From Agrocybe praecox (taxonomy: Eukaryota > Basidiomycota > Agaricomycetes > Agaricales > Agrocybaceae), in the NCBI GenBank assembly GCA_964017145.1, contig OZ024840.1, positions 3,224,001 through 3,288,000 on the forward strand: a DNA stretch of 64,000 nucleotides, in the 5' to 3' direction. Both the position numbers and the translations under genes were made by a program. Shown here piece by piece: positions 11,713 to 21,318 of the stretch. Every line of letters starts with the position of its first letter. Within the stretch, counting starts at the first letter, position 1. The notes under the pieces are model-generated. The model was not told the DNA's origin. It saw only the letters and a list, made by a program, of their open reading frames with translations, and did no database searches.

Positions 11713-11919
11713 TGGGTTTGAGAGTATCATATATCGAGAGCGCGTGTTTAGTTATAAGTACTTGGCTGCGGTATAGAGTACTACCCCTTGCGGACGGAAG
11801 TTTTAAGAGCTTTGGAGAACGTTGGACATTTGTGATCACCGGCTTGTAGATCAGTTCACGAAGTTGGGAAGGAAAATTCGCTGTCATGATTTTAAATACA
11901 AAGCATACAACCAATGCAT

Positions 11920-12387
11920 TTAAGAATTCATATCCGCATTCAAGTCAATCTTCTCGTCCAAAAAGCTCACATCGTCAATTGTGAAATACATCCCGCCGAT
12001 GAGCCATATTCCAACTTCTTTTTCTTCGCGGGCGAGCATTTCCTGCCAAGTACCATCCATCGGAGCATTTGAGGCGAACTTTGCAATGTATAACAAATCT
12101 TTCTCGATGGCCTAAATTTTTTGAGACGACGAACAAGGAGATCGATACAGAGATGACCAACGCACCTTTCTGGCCAGAGAAACAGCATCTTGGTCTTGTT
12201 CTATGGTGGACAGTTTCGGCCATTTTTTCAGCCACAGTACCATGAGCCGGTCGAGGAATTTTTCGCATTCGTTGAACATAAGGGCTTTATGATAATAGGG
12301 CGCCATGAAGTAGATAAAGTTGTTTTGCTCTTCGACGTGCAGCGATTTATCCTCTGGAATCTGTGTTGAACTTTGCTGAATGAGCAT
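11920..12387 (-). CDS. unknown family member 1 (MAPY / WP motif protein)
   Basis: One exon encodes FIYFMAPYYHKAL, then a Glu-rich segment, LWLKKWPKLS and LARK, where a GTGCGT donor begins an intron. The last exon (about 12115-11920) reads AIEKDLLYIAKFA to DMNS-stop. The exon may extend upstream of ATG 12387, since the frame stays open (LFQEKYPETPFPC) to a possible acceptor near 12430. A candidate first exon (MARVLTKLRLL, 12611) lies beyond. The same core, F-x3-M-x-PY followed about 30 residues later by W-x3-WP, occurs in the proteins at 26979-27843 and 28668-29242, with a splice donor at the same place in two of them. I do not recognise the family. It sits just upstream of MYND copy 2 on the same strand. 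Confidence 0.5.
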
Positions 12388-12974
12388 TTCGCAGGGGAAA
12401 GGAGTTTCAGGGTATTTCTCTTGAAATAAATGCCTGAGGCGTATTTGAAAATGTCATTTATATATGTAGATTCAAGCGGCAGTTGGGCTACAGTTGGGGC
12501 ATATTGCCTCTTTTGATAGAAGCCGCAATATGCGGAATTGACATAGCAGGTGCGCTTCAGAAATTTGGCAGGTCTACGTAATAGGCGCAACTTGGTTAAT
12601 ACTCTTGCCATTCCCGGTAAGAGGTGCAAGGTCTTCTTTTCCCCGTGTTATTCCAACCTGGGCGAACGCTCAGTCATGGCCCATTCACAAGACGAGGTAT
12701 AATATTTTGAAGAAAATTTGTTCATCTAACAACATAGATTCTGCAACCGTACTGGTCTATGCAACGACGTCTGATGACCGCGTGGGAATCATTGGTTCCA
12801 TGATATTAAAGACCTGAATAGCGCGCTTGAAAAAGATGAAAGATTATGATCTTGTAATTCTTACTGATACGGCAATGTTTACCTTCCATGTTTCCATATC
12901 AAATTCGAGCACCATTTGGTTCTTTTTATGTCCTTGCTCCAGCCTTGTCTGCTATATTCATACATGAACCCTCG

Positions 12975-13012
12975 GAAACTACCCAACAAGGGTGATACAT
13001 CCACAGCGGAAG
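12975..13012. mobile_element. solo terminal-inverted-repeat relic of the element found in the JmjC gene
   Basis: GGTGATACATCCACAGCGG at 12991-13009 differs by one base from GGTGATGCATCCACAGCGG at 24609-24627, the inner part of the left TIR of the 858 bp element. Bases just outside (ACTACCCAACAAG against AGTTGCCCAATTAAG) also align. Nearby GTGATATATCACC (13030-13042) could be the remnant of the other end. No body of the element is left. Confidence 0.5.
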
Positions 13013-13187
13013 TTTCCCAGTCCCGGCAGTGATATATCACCATGCTGCAGGCAGAGAGCAGCTGCCTTTGGTAAACATATGTAAACATTGCTGTATTTTA
13101 AGGTTTCGGACAGTAATTAGGTACTGCAGGCGTAGTGGTTATGTTTTTTGTTGCGATATGTCAGATATATGTTCTAAATATATTTTA

Positions 13188-13475
13188 TGTTTTTTTGGTA
13201 CCCTTTGCGCACCTAAAAAGGGATGGGACGGGATGGATTGGAAAACATACAACTGGATGAAGTGTTATTTATAGACGGACACAGGAAACAGTGTCCCCGA
13301 AGTGCCCGAAGCTGTAATTGGGCTCCTGCGCTTCGTTGGGCACCGTTCGGGGCGCTAAAAAAGCGTAGATATAATGTAGAGATATGTTTTGATTTTTGGG
13401 GGCGCTTTGCGCCATCAAAAGAAGACGGTATGGGATGGATCGCGAAACATAAAACCGGATGACGTGTTATTTTTA
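13188..13475. repeat. two diverged direct repeats about 200 bp apart
   Basis: 13188-13271 and 13385-13473 share a layout: TATGTTTTTTGGTA / TATGTTTTGATTTTTG, then CTTTGCGC, AAAAG, GGGATGGAT, GAAAACATA / GAAACATAA, and TGTTATTT. Identity is roughly 70 percent by eye. No protein is encoded. Confidence 0.55.
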
Positions 13476-13749
13476 GCTTATTTCAACAGTTTCGGGCGTT
13501 GCGCTATTTTTGATTATGATATCATCATTTTTGTACTATATTTAATTTTACATCCATATATTACATCCTAGATTAGATTAGATAGGCAAAAAAGCGACTT
13601 ACTTTTGGTAGTAGTTCCCAATTGGGAATTTATTGCCCTTTTGGGCACATCCTCTTCAGAACACACAACATCATTCAAAAATCATTTATTTCGTATGCTA
13701 CAGTAAATTAAGATAATGTACATTTTTAATAACTAATATATATGTGGGA

Positions 13750-14340
13750 GACACAGATCAAGGGGGATGAAGGTAAAGGAGAAGACGAGAACCATCATGT
13801 TCTCGTCATCTCCTCGCTCACTCGTACCTTCCCACTTGCTGGTGCCTCCATATTCCTTCGTATTTCACTGTCCTGGTTGTACCCCCCCGCGTGTACGCTC
13901 ACCCTTGTCCCTACCCTCCCATGCGACGATCTGTCACGTTTGCTCGTACCCTCCCGTTCGTACCCTCCTACTCGCTCGCGCCATCCTCATTGCTTCTCCT
14001 GCTCGTCTCAACCCACGCCGTCCTCGCGTCGTCATGTTGTCATATCGTCGTCGTCGTCTGGCCGTCATCATTGCCACGCCCGTAGTTGCCGGCGTCTCGT
14101 TGGTCCACATCGTCACGTCGTCGTCATTGGATAGCGGCAGTGAGCAGCGCCCACATCCGTGGAGAGAGGGGAGGGGCCAGGTGCGATAGGAAGACGTTGG
14201 AGGTGGTGGTGATGGGGGTTGGCAAGGAAGAAATCAACCGTGATGGTTGATTTCTGTCCAAATCCGGACGTTTCCTTCCCGGCCCGGTGTTGACCGAGCG
14301 TCGAGCTCGTCGTCGTGCACGACGATGAGAGTAGAATACA
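13750..14340. repeat. left arm of a GC-rich fold-back repeat
   Basis: Bases 14184-14335 are an inverted copy of about 20120-20300. The shared core CGGATTTGGACAGAA, TCAACCATCACGGTTGATTT and CTTCCTTG is nearly identical in the two arms and itself contains a 9 bp palindrome (AATCAACC...GGTTGATT). Beyond the core the arms are diverged and rich in CGT/ACG and CCACC repeats. Both contain several copies of GAGGGTACG or its complement. Open frames across this DNA are low-complexity and probably not genes. Confidence 0.65.
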
Positions 14341-14676
14341 ATTATTTTAAATAGAATCAAAAATGCTGTATGTCATAATAATATATATTAAACTATATGA
14401 GTAGGTAAAAATGAAAATCATATGTTTTTTCAGATGAAAACATCGGTATGTATGTATGTACAACCCTTGCGAGGTGATTTCATGACAGCCTTCCACAAAA
14501 TAAATTTATTTCTACTCGAAAGATCATAAATTGAGACTTTTAAAGACAATGTATTCGATGTAAACTATGTACACAGTGCTAATATAAAAAGAAAAAATAG
14601 CCCTCAGACTTATGTACATTTCAATAACCGTCGATGCGTAAATTATACATCGAAAGTCGATATGAGCAGTAGTCAT

Positions 14677-14681
14677 CTTCA
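14677..14681. repeat. target-site duplication of the copia element, left copy
   Basis: CTTCA lies immediately before the 5' LTR and is repeated at 20006-20010 immediately after the 3' LTR. A 5 bp duplication is the normal mark of LTR-retrotransposon integration. Confidence 0.95.
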
Positions 14682-15142
14682 TGTTGAAATTAGTGATCAA
14701 ACACTTTGAATTGGACTTGTATATATGGACTTTTACATAGATTTCGTTGTTTTTCCCTGTTTTTGGACAGTATTTCGTAAATAGCATTTTATAGAGTAGA
14801 GCTATTGACGAGATCTCTTCGGATTCGGAATCTCCTTAATGAGACGAATCCGACAGTATATAATATGTAGCGTAGAACTTCGTTTGGTGCACCACTGATT
14901 TCGAACGCGATATTGTGGGCACCTATATTCACACTTAGGGATTTTTGGGGTAAATAGGAACAAACAAAGCGGTATTCCTACTATGTCTGGGGAGTACTCA
15001 AGACACTAGATTGGGATTTTGGTTATACAGAAGCAATATACTATTTTCATTAAGACTAGTCATTGTTGTGCAATTGAGACTTGACTTTACTGTTGACTAT
15101 AAGTCTATTGACTATTGGTTACACTATTGTCAATTTCTAACA
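14682..15142 (+). repeat. 5' LTR of the copia element
   Basis: 461 bp, TG...CA ends. It carries an AT-rich promoter-like stretch (AGTATATAATATG near 14855) and a GGATTCGGAATCTCC inverted motif. The region near the right end is rich in GACTATT / CTATTG words. It is identical to 19545-20005. Confidence 0.97.
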
Positions 15143-15160
15143 GGTTATGGGCCCCGGCTT
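15143..15160 (+). promoter_or_regulatory. primer-binding site, complementary to the anticodon arm of initiator tRNA-Met
   Basis: GGTTATGGGCCCC begins directly after the 5' LTR. Its reverse complement, GGGGCCCATAACC, contains the anticodon stem-loop of eukaryotic initiator tRNA-Met (GGGCCCAUAACC with anticodon CAU). This is the half-tRNA priming described for copia elements, where a tRNA cut in the anticodon loop primes reverse transcription. Confidence 0.8.
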
Positions 15161-15260
15161 ATAAACTTGGCTATACAATTGATTAAGTCTATTGCTGTCT
15201 GTTATTGAACTTGGGGGATTACAACTTAACTACAAAGTTGACTATTGATTTGGGATTACT

Positions 15261-18200
15261 ATGTCTACATCAGACAACAACACGGTTGCTAAAGTGAAGC
15301 CATTGTCTAATTCAAACTACACTGAATGGTGTGGTGAGATGAAGGCTTGGCTAATGCGAAATGGGCTATGGCGGCTAGTGGCTGGCAAGGAGACCAAGCC
15401 ATCAGATGCAGATGCATCAAACAAGTGGGAGATCAAGGCAGAGAGGGCAGCAGGAGAGATCTACCTATTGGTAGAAAGTGATCAGAGGGTACATTTCAGA
15501 GGGCATGAGGAGGATCCTATCAAAATGTGGTCATTGCTGGAAGCTGCACACCTATCAAAGAAACCTGGAGCGAGGTTCAATGCTTATGATGACCTGTTCT
15601 CTATCAGGAAACAGGATGATGAAACTTTGGTGGATTTGGGAACCAGGATAGAGAAAGCTATGCAGTCAATTCAAAACCTGCGTCCTACCGACTTCAAGAT
15701 TGAGACGTTGGATGAAGAACTCCAGTGCATGGCACTTATACGTGCATTGCCCGAGGAGTACCGTCACCTTACAATGCCTCTCTTATTGTTGGACAAACTG
15801 GACAAGTCAGTAATAATCCAGGCATTCCGAAGTGAGGAGTTAAATCGACAACGTCAAACTGGAGGAGAATCACTCAATCAGGCCAAGGCAGGTGGTAATG
15901 GATATAGAGGGCAGAGGAAGCAGTGGAATCCGCAAAATGGGGGAAATAGGCCACAGGAGGATAGAGATACATGTCGCTACTGCAAGGAGAAAGGTCACTG
16001 GGCACATAATTGCCCTGAGCTTGCAAAGAAGAAGCGCAATACAGAGAGTGCCAAAAAGGCAGATGAAGAGAAAGCTGCAGCAGTGACAGAATTTGCTGGC
16101 AAGGCAAGTGCTGTTGCTGAACATGAAGTCAATTCTACATCTTCTAACGTTTTTCATTGGAATACTGATACAGGCGCCACTTCTAATATGACCCCACATA
16201 GAAATTGGATCCGCAATTATACCCCTTATCGTGTTCCTATTAGACTAGCGGATCATAGAGTCATATATTCAGAAGGTGTTGGTACCGTTGTGTTTAGACC
16301 CATAGTTAGAGGCAAACAATTTAGAGATGTAGAATTCACTAGAGTACTTCACGTTCCCGCGCTTCGTAATAATCTTCTTGCTGTTTTATATTTGACTAAG
16401 AATAAGGGCATAGATGTACATATTTCGCATGATAAATTCGCTTTTTCACAACACAAGAAACTCCTATTCACTGCTACTATTGATAATGATAATATTGGGT
16501 ATTTAGATGGTTCAACAGTAGATATAATGGAGAATGTACATTTGGCTTCAACGCTGCCTCTTGATTTGTCTCTTTGGCATAAACGGTTAGGACACCACAA
16601 CTATGATGGGATTAAGTTGATGATGAAGAATAATCTAGTTGATGGTTTGACTATTGATTCAAAGGCAAAGCCAGATCCTATTTGTGAGCCATGTCTAGCT
16701 GGCAAGATGCATGCAAACCCATTCCCATCATCAGAAAACAGAGCTACAGATGTATTGGAATTGATTCATTCAGACGTACATGATGTTGGTGTCATTTCAC
16801 ATGGTGGATATCGTTACTGGGTGTCATTTATAGATGATTGTGGGCGCTTTAAAGTCTATGTTCCTATGAAGAAAAAGAGTGACACATTCAAAGCATTCAA
16901 GTCATTCAAAGCATACGCCGAGAATCAGACTGGAAAGAAAATCAAACGATTCCGAGATGACAAAGGTGGTGAATACATGTCTAATGAATTCAAGGCTTAT
17001 CTGGATGAATGTGGAATTGTGCGGGAGCATACTTGCAGAAACAGACCTCAACAGAATGGCGTAGCTGAACGTGCTAATCGCACTATTGCTGAAAGGATTG
17101 TAGCATTGCTGGAAGAATCAGGTCTGTCCAAGAAATTTTGGGCTGAGTGTTTGGCTGCACTTGTACATGTATTGAATCGTTGTCCCACATCTGCTGTTAT
17201 CGGAAAGACCCCATATGAAGTCTGGCATAAAAAGCGACCTAATGTTAGCCATTTACGTGTTTGGGGTTGTGTTGCCTATGTTCACATTCAGAAGGATAAA
17301 CGAGGACACTTGGGTTCACATATGGAGAAATGCATTTTTATTGGATATCCAGATGGTTACAAGGGCTGGAAGTTTTATAACCCTGAAACCAAGAAAGTCA
17401 TCATTTGCGAACGAGCTGACTTTGATGAACGGTACACATATGGAGGCGAATTGATGACATCCAATAAACATGATCATATGGAAGCTGAACCAGTGCCAGT
17501 ACCAGGGAATGTGAACATAGAGGAGGATGATGAACCAGCACCTGAACCACAGTTACAGGATGCACCTCCTGACGTTGTAGAGCCCAAACACGAAATTGGA
17601 GACCAGAATGCTTTGGAACCAGCTGTTGATAGTGACGATGAAGAACCTGAAGAACCTATTGCTAAAAATCTCCAGAAGCATGTTATTGAAAGTGACGATG
17701 AAGACAAACCAAGAGAGGATGTAACACCTGCACCAACCAAGCCAGAGGGATTGCGTCGCTCTACACGCATCAGGAAACCACCAGGAGAATGGTGGATTAT
17801 CAGAAAGCCAAAGCCAGCTGTTCCAGACTCTGATTCTGACGAGGAGGATGACGATGAAACTGAAGCAGCTAATATTGTGGGTGGATCTCCTGATCCGCAG
17901 ACATACTCAGAGGCAATGAAAAGCGAACAAGCAAGGCAATGGCATGAGGCAATGATGGAGGAAATGAACTGGCATTTGGAAAACAAGACTTGGGAGGCCA
18001 TGGAGTTACCGGAAGGGCAGAAAGCAATTGGATCAAAATGGGTCTTCAAAACTAAATATAACGCAGACGGGACAATTGAACGATTCAAAGCACGTGTAGT
18101 TGCTAAGGGTTTTAACCAGCGACCTGGTCAGGATTACTTTGAGACCTTTGCATCAACTATGCGACAAGCAACTGTCCATATTGTATTGGCATTGGCTGCA

Positions 18201-19457
18201 ATAGAAGATTTGGAACTCCGTTCAGTGGACATTTCATATGCGTTCACCAACAGTGACATTGACGTTGAGATCTATATGCAGCCACCAGCAGGATTTGTGC
18301 AAGGTCAACAAAAGGTAGTCTTTCGACTCAACAAGTCCCTTTATGGGTTAAAGCAGTCATCACGTTTATGGAGTGAAACACTTGGAAAGGTCTTGATTGA
18401 ACTGGGGTTCAAAAAGACGTACAGTGATTCATCACTCTATATCTATGACCGAGATAATGTCAAAGTCATTATGCCTGTGTTTGTGGATGATATTACTCTT
18501 GCTTCAAAATCAAAGGATGCTCTTGACAAATTTGTTATGGAACTTGGAAAGCACTTTAAATTGCGGGATCTAGGTGAAACCAACTACCTATTGGGTGTTG
18601 AAATCACAAGAGATAGAGCAAATAGGAAATTGTATCTGTCTCAGCGCCAGTATATCGTCAACAAATTGGAGGAATTCAACATGTTGGATTGCAAACCCGT
18701 TGGCACACCTATGATTCCAGGATTAAAGTTGACGTCAGAGCAATGTCCTAAGACAATTGAAGAGAAAAGCAAAATGAGTCTCATCCCTTACATTTCTGCC
18801 GTTGGATCTCTTATGTATCTGGCTATGATGACCAGACTGGATATTGCATTTGTAGTGGCTTTATTAGCCCGGTTCAATCACAATCCTGGTGAAGAACATT
18901 GGAAAGCAGTCAAGCACCTGTTCAGATATTTGAAGGGCACATTGGACGTAAAGCTGGAATATGGACCAGACCCAACAATTGGCGATGAATTATTTGTGAC
19001 CTATAGCGATGCCGACCATGGAGGAAATAAGGATAATGGAAAGTCAACAAGTGGCTATATGGTGAAGATTGGGAAAGGAGCAGTAGCGTGGAGGAGCAAA
19101 CTACAACCTGTAGTGACAAGGTCAACTACAGAGGCAGAGTTTATTGCAGCTGGAGCAGCAGGGATGGAAATACGTTGGATACAGAACATTCTCAAGGAAC
19201 TTGGATATACACCAACCGCACCAGCCAAACTATATATGGACAATCAATCATCTATGTCTGTGGCGAAGAATCCAGAACATCATGGGAAGATGAAGCACTT
19301 GGACTTGTGTTTCTACTGGTTGAGGGATCAGGTGGAGATGAAGAGGATCCAGCCAATATACATTCCAACAGAAGACATGCCAGCCGATTTATTAACGAAA
19401 GCATTGCCGAAGCCTCAGGTTGAAAAGTTGAGAAAGATGATGGGGTTAGTGGAGTAG
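15261..19457 (+). CDS. copia gag-pol polyprotein (Gag, protease, integrase, RT, RNase H)
   Basis: 1398 residues in one frame, in Ty1/copia order. Gag (about 1-230) is followed by a CCHC zinc knuckle (CRYCKEKGHWAHNC, about 237-250). The aspartic protease active site is NTDTGATSNM (about 298). The integrase region shows LWHKRLGHHNYDG and CEPCLAGKMH (zinc-binding HHCC), then HSDVHD, RDDKGGEYMS and QQNGVAERANRT (DDE core). Reverse transcriptase shows WVFKTKYNADGTIERFKARV, YGLKQSSRLW and the catalytic FVDD variant of YVDD. RNase H shows YSDADHGG and TRSTTEAEF. No stop or frameshift was seen, so the protein should be functional. The first ATG in frame after the leader was chosen. An acidic stretch between integrase and RT (about 760-870) is normal for the family. 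Confidence 0.97.
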   Translation: MSTSDNNTVAKVKPLSNSNYTEWCGEMKAWLMRNGLWRLVAGKETKPSDADASNKWEIKAERAAGEIYLLVESDQRVHFRGHEEDPIKMWSLLEAAHLSKKPGARFNAYDDLFSIRKQDDETLVDLGTRIEKAMQSIQNLRPTDFKIETLDEELQCMALIRALPEEYRHLTMPLLLLDKLDKSVIIQAFRSEELNRQRQTGGESLNQAKAGGNGYRGQRKQWNPQNGGNRPQEDRDTCRYCKEKGHWAHNCPELAKKKRNTESAKKADEEKAAAVTEFAGKASAVAEHEVNSTSSNVFHWNTDTGATSNMTPHRNWIRNYTPYRVPIRLADHRVIYSEGVGTVVFRPIVRGKQFRDVEFTRVLHVPALRNNLLAVLYLTKNKGIDVHISHDKFAFSQHKKLLFTATIDNDNIGYLDGSTVDIMENVHLASTLPLDLSLWHKRLGHHNYDGIKLMMKNNLVDGLTIDSKAKPDPICEPCLAGKMHANPFPSSENRATDVLELIHSDVHDVGVISHGGYRYWVSFIDDCGRFKVYVPMKKKSDTFKAFKSFKAYAENQTGKKIKRFRDDKGGEYMSNEFKAYLDECGIVREHTCRNRPQQNGVAERANRTIAERIVALLEESGLSKKFWAECLAALVHVLNRCPTSAVIGKTPYEVWHKKRPNVSHLRVWGCVAYVHIQKDKRGHLGSHMEKCIFIGYPDGYKGWKFYNPETKKVIICERADFDERYTYGGELMTSNKHDHMEAEPVPVPGNVNIEEDDEPAPEPQLQDAPPDVVEPKHEIGDQNALEPAVDSDDEEPEEPIAKNLQKHVIESDDEDKPREDVTPAPTKPEGLRRSTRIRKPPGEWWIIRKPKPAVPDSDSDEEDDDETEAANIVGGSPDPQTYSEAMKSEQARQWHEAMMEEMNWHLENKTWEAMELPEGQKAIGSKWVFKTKYNADGTIERFKARVVAKGFNQRPGQDYFETFASTMRQATVHIVLALAAIEDLELRSVDISYAFTNSDIDVEIYMQPPAGFVQGQQKVVFRLNKSLYGLKQSSRLWSETLGKVLIELGFKKTYSDSSLYIYDRDNVKVIMPVFVDDITLASKSKDALDKFVMELGKHFKLRDLGETNYLLGVEITRDRANRKLYLSQRQYIVNKLEEFNMLDCKPVGTPMIPGLKLTSEQCPKTIEEKSKMSLIPYISAVGSLMYLAMMTRLDIAFVVALLARFNHNPGEEHWKAVKHLFRYLKGTLDVKLEYGPDPTIGDELFVTYSDADHGGNKDNGKSTSGYMVKIGKGAVAWRSKLQPVVTRSTTEAEFIAAGAAGMEIRWIQNILKELGYTPTAPAKLYMDNQSSMSVAKNPEHHGKMKHLDLCFYWLRDQVEMKRIQPIYIPTEDMPADLLTKALPKPQVEKLRKMMGLVE

Positions 19458-19531
19458 TGAGGAGATGTATCATCAGGGGGTTGTTTTGGAAGTGATGGGA
19501 CATCTCTGGTTGACAAATCGTCAAAGTGTTT

Positions 19532-19544
19532 TCTCAGGGGGTTG
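19532..19544 (+). promoter_or_regulatory. polypurine tract before the 3' LTR
   Basis: TCTCAGGGGGTTG directly precedes the 3' LTR. A similar CATCAGGGGGTTGT sits about 65 bases upstream (from about 19470), a possible second plus-strand priming site. The assignment is by position and purine content. Confidence 0.6.
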
Positions 19545-20005
19545 TGTTGAAATTAGTGATCAAACACTTTGAATTGGACTTGTATATATGGACTTTTACA
19601 TAGATTTCGTTGTTTTTCCCTGTTTTTGGACAGTATTTCGTAAATAGCATTTTATAGAGTAGAGCTATTGACGAGATCTCTTCGGATTCGGAATCTCCTT
19701 AATGAGACGAATCCGACAGTATATAATATGTAGCGTAGAACTTCGTTTGGTGCACCACTGATTTCGAACGCGATATTGTGGGCACCTATATTCACACTTA
19801 GGGATTTTTGGGGTAAATAGGAACAAACAAAGCGGTATTCCTACTATGTCTGGGGAGTACTCAAGACACTAGATTGGGATTTTGGTTATACAGAAGCAAT
19901 ATACTATTTTCATTAAGACTAGTCATTGTTGTGCAATTGAGACTTGACTTTACTGTTGACTATAAGTCTATTGACTATTGGTTACACTATTGTCAATTTC
20001 TAACA
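19545..20005 (+). repeat. 3' LTR of the copia element
   Basis: Identical to 14682-15142 over all 461 bases. It is followed by the CTTCA target duplication at 20006-20010. Confidence 0.97.
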
Positions 20006-20109
20006 CTTCAGACCTATGACGGTTTTGTATGTTATTTTTGATAGGTATCTTTTTTTTTTGGATAAAACACATATATTAGGCTACATAAGTAAAATCTACT
20101 ATATACTTT

Positions 20110-20800
20110 TATCTACAGATGGCTGTAGGCCCTCCCATCGTTGAGGCCGACGATGAGCTCGACCCGGTTATAGGCCGGGCCGGCGTGGGAAACGCCGGAT
20201 TTGGACAGAAGTCAACCATCACGGTTGATTTCTTCCTTGTCAACCCCCATCATCACCACCACCACAGCGACCACTTGCACCCAGCCCCCCTCTCTTACCA
20301 CCACCACCACCACCATCACGGACGACAACAACAGCGACGACGACGACAACAGCGACGACGACGACGATGGCGACGGCAACGACAACCATGACCATGACAA
20401 CCACGACCACCATGAAAACCAGCCCCTGATGGAGCTGGGCAGCGAGGGCGAGAGGGACAGTGAGGGCTAGTGAGCGGGTAGGCACCAGGCGTCACCACTA
20501 GCACCACCACGAACGATGCCACCACCACGAACGACTGTGGCAACGACGATGACGATGACGACTGCGACAGCGACTGCCACAACGATCGCCACTGCGACCA
20601 CGACCACGACGGCAACCAACCCATCGGGCGCGAGAGGGTACGATACGACATCAGCAAGCCCGAGAGGGTACGGCACCACCGAGGGCGAGAGGGTACGGCA
20701 CCACTGAGCTCGAGAGGGTACGACACCACCCAGCGCGAGAAGATACGACACCACCGAGGGCGAGAGGGTACAACACCACCGAGGGCGAGAGGGTTTAGCT
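20110..20800. repeat. right arm of the fold-back repeat, with microsatellites
   Basis: 20120-20300 is the inverted partner of 14184-14335. It continues into CCACCACCAC and GACGACGAC microsatellites (20245-20460). The open frames on both strands here encode runs of His, Asp, Val or Arg and are treated as low-complexity, not genes. Before the copia insertion the two arms would have been separated by only about 450 bp. Confidence 0.6.
20625..20796. repeat. minisatellite, unit about 24 bp (GCGAGAGGGTACG-CACCACC)
   Basis: About seven imperfect units of the form GGGCGAGAGGGTACGGCACC(AC)CGA run to 20796, where the last one changes into GAGGGTTTAGCTC. Related GAGGGTACGA words occur in inverse orientation in the left arm near 13930-13980. 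Confidence 0.75.
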
Positions 20801-20839
20801 CATTGTATTTTCGGTATAAATATCTATTACCAAAGACTA

Positions 20840-21318
20840 GCCATGTGATTACTATATTAGGCTTGAGCTATCCAAATATGTACAGTGTTCTAAAAATAGA
20901 TTTTGATCTTATTTGGTCTTGTCTTGGTTGTCATCATTTTGCGTTGATGGGCCTTTACGCAAATCCTCAAAGTCCACAGTTCACTTGCCTATTCAAGTAT
21001 TTGGGTGTGACATCACTTAAGTCCTGAGTTGTTTGTTGTTTGGGTGTGTTGGTAGCTGATCATAACTTGTTTATTATTTGTTTGTATTTGAGGCCATAAA
21101 ATTGTGGCAATGGACCCTGAATGTGTAAATAGAGGCAAGCAAAAAGTCATGCTTTTGTATTTTGATGCAATCAGTAACACCCAGTCACAACACATGACCA
21201 CTTCAACATATAGACAGCAAAATAGATAAGTCTGGCAACTGCCAGCCTGGAAAGTACCATTCTGGATCTATCATAGTGTTGGGCAGATACCAATGTTTCA
21301 TATATAAATGTGACTGCC
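20840..21318. mobile_element. diverged, internally deleted copy of the inverted-repeat element
   Basis: 20855-21170 aligns with 24915-25270 of the 858 bp element in the JmjC gene. Shared words include TTAGGCTTGA, CAAATATGTA, AGTGTTCTAAAAATAGAT, GATGTGACATCACT-like sequence, TTATTATTTGTTTGTATTTG, AGGCCATA and AGCAAAAAGTCATG. The right end GGATCTATCATAGTGTTGGG followed by CAGATACCA aligns with the TIR of that copy. About 200 bp of the left half is missing. The right end reaches the ATG of the JmjC gene, so this copy forms that gene's upstream region. Confidence 0.65.

Larger units (their letters stand above)
14682..20005 (+). mobile_element. complete Ty1/copia (Pseudoviridae-type) LTR retrotransposon, 5324 bp
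   Basis: The element has two 461 bp LTRs (14682-15142 and 19545-20005) that I found identical base for base. They begin TGTTGAAATT and end TTCTAACA, and CTTCA target duplications flank the element. A primer-binding site follows the 5' LTR, a purine-rich tract precedes the 3' LTR, and one uninterrupted 1398-codon polyprotein lies between. Identical LTRs mean a very recent insertion, since the LTRs are made identical at integration. It sits between the arms of a fold-back repeat. The element is a fungal retrotransposon, not an infectious virus. Confidence 0.97.

Noticed and set aside
13742..14189. 130-140 codon frames with Arg/Ser/Pro-rich products
   Set aside because: They lie in the fold-back arm. 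Different frames overlap and look equally low-complexity.
17474..18088. 204-codon minus-strand frame inside the copia element
   Set aside because: It is the antisense shadow of the acidic linker of the polyprotein and is Ser-rich only because of that.
20119..20754. Several overlapping frames on both strands rich in His, Asp, Val and Arg
   Set aside because: They come from CCACCA and GACGAC microsatellites and the minisatellite, with no motif or splice support.
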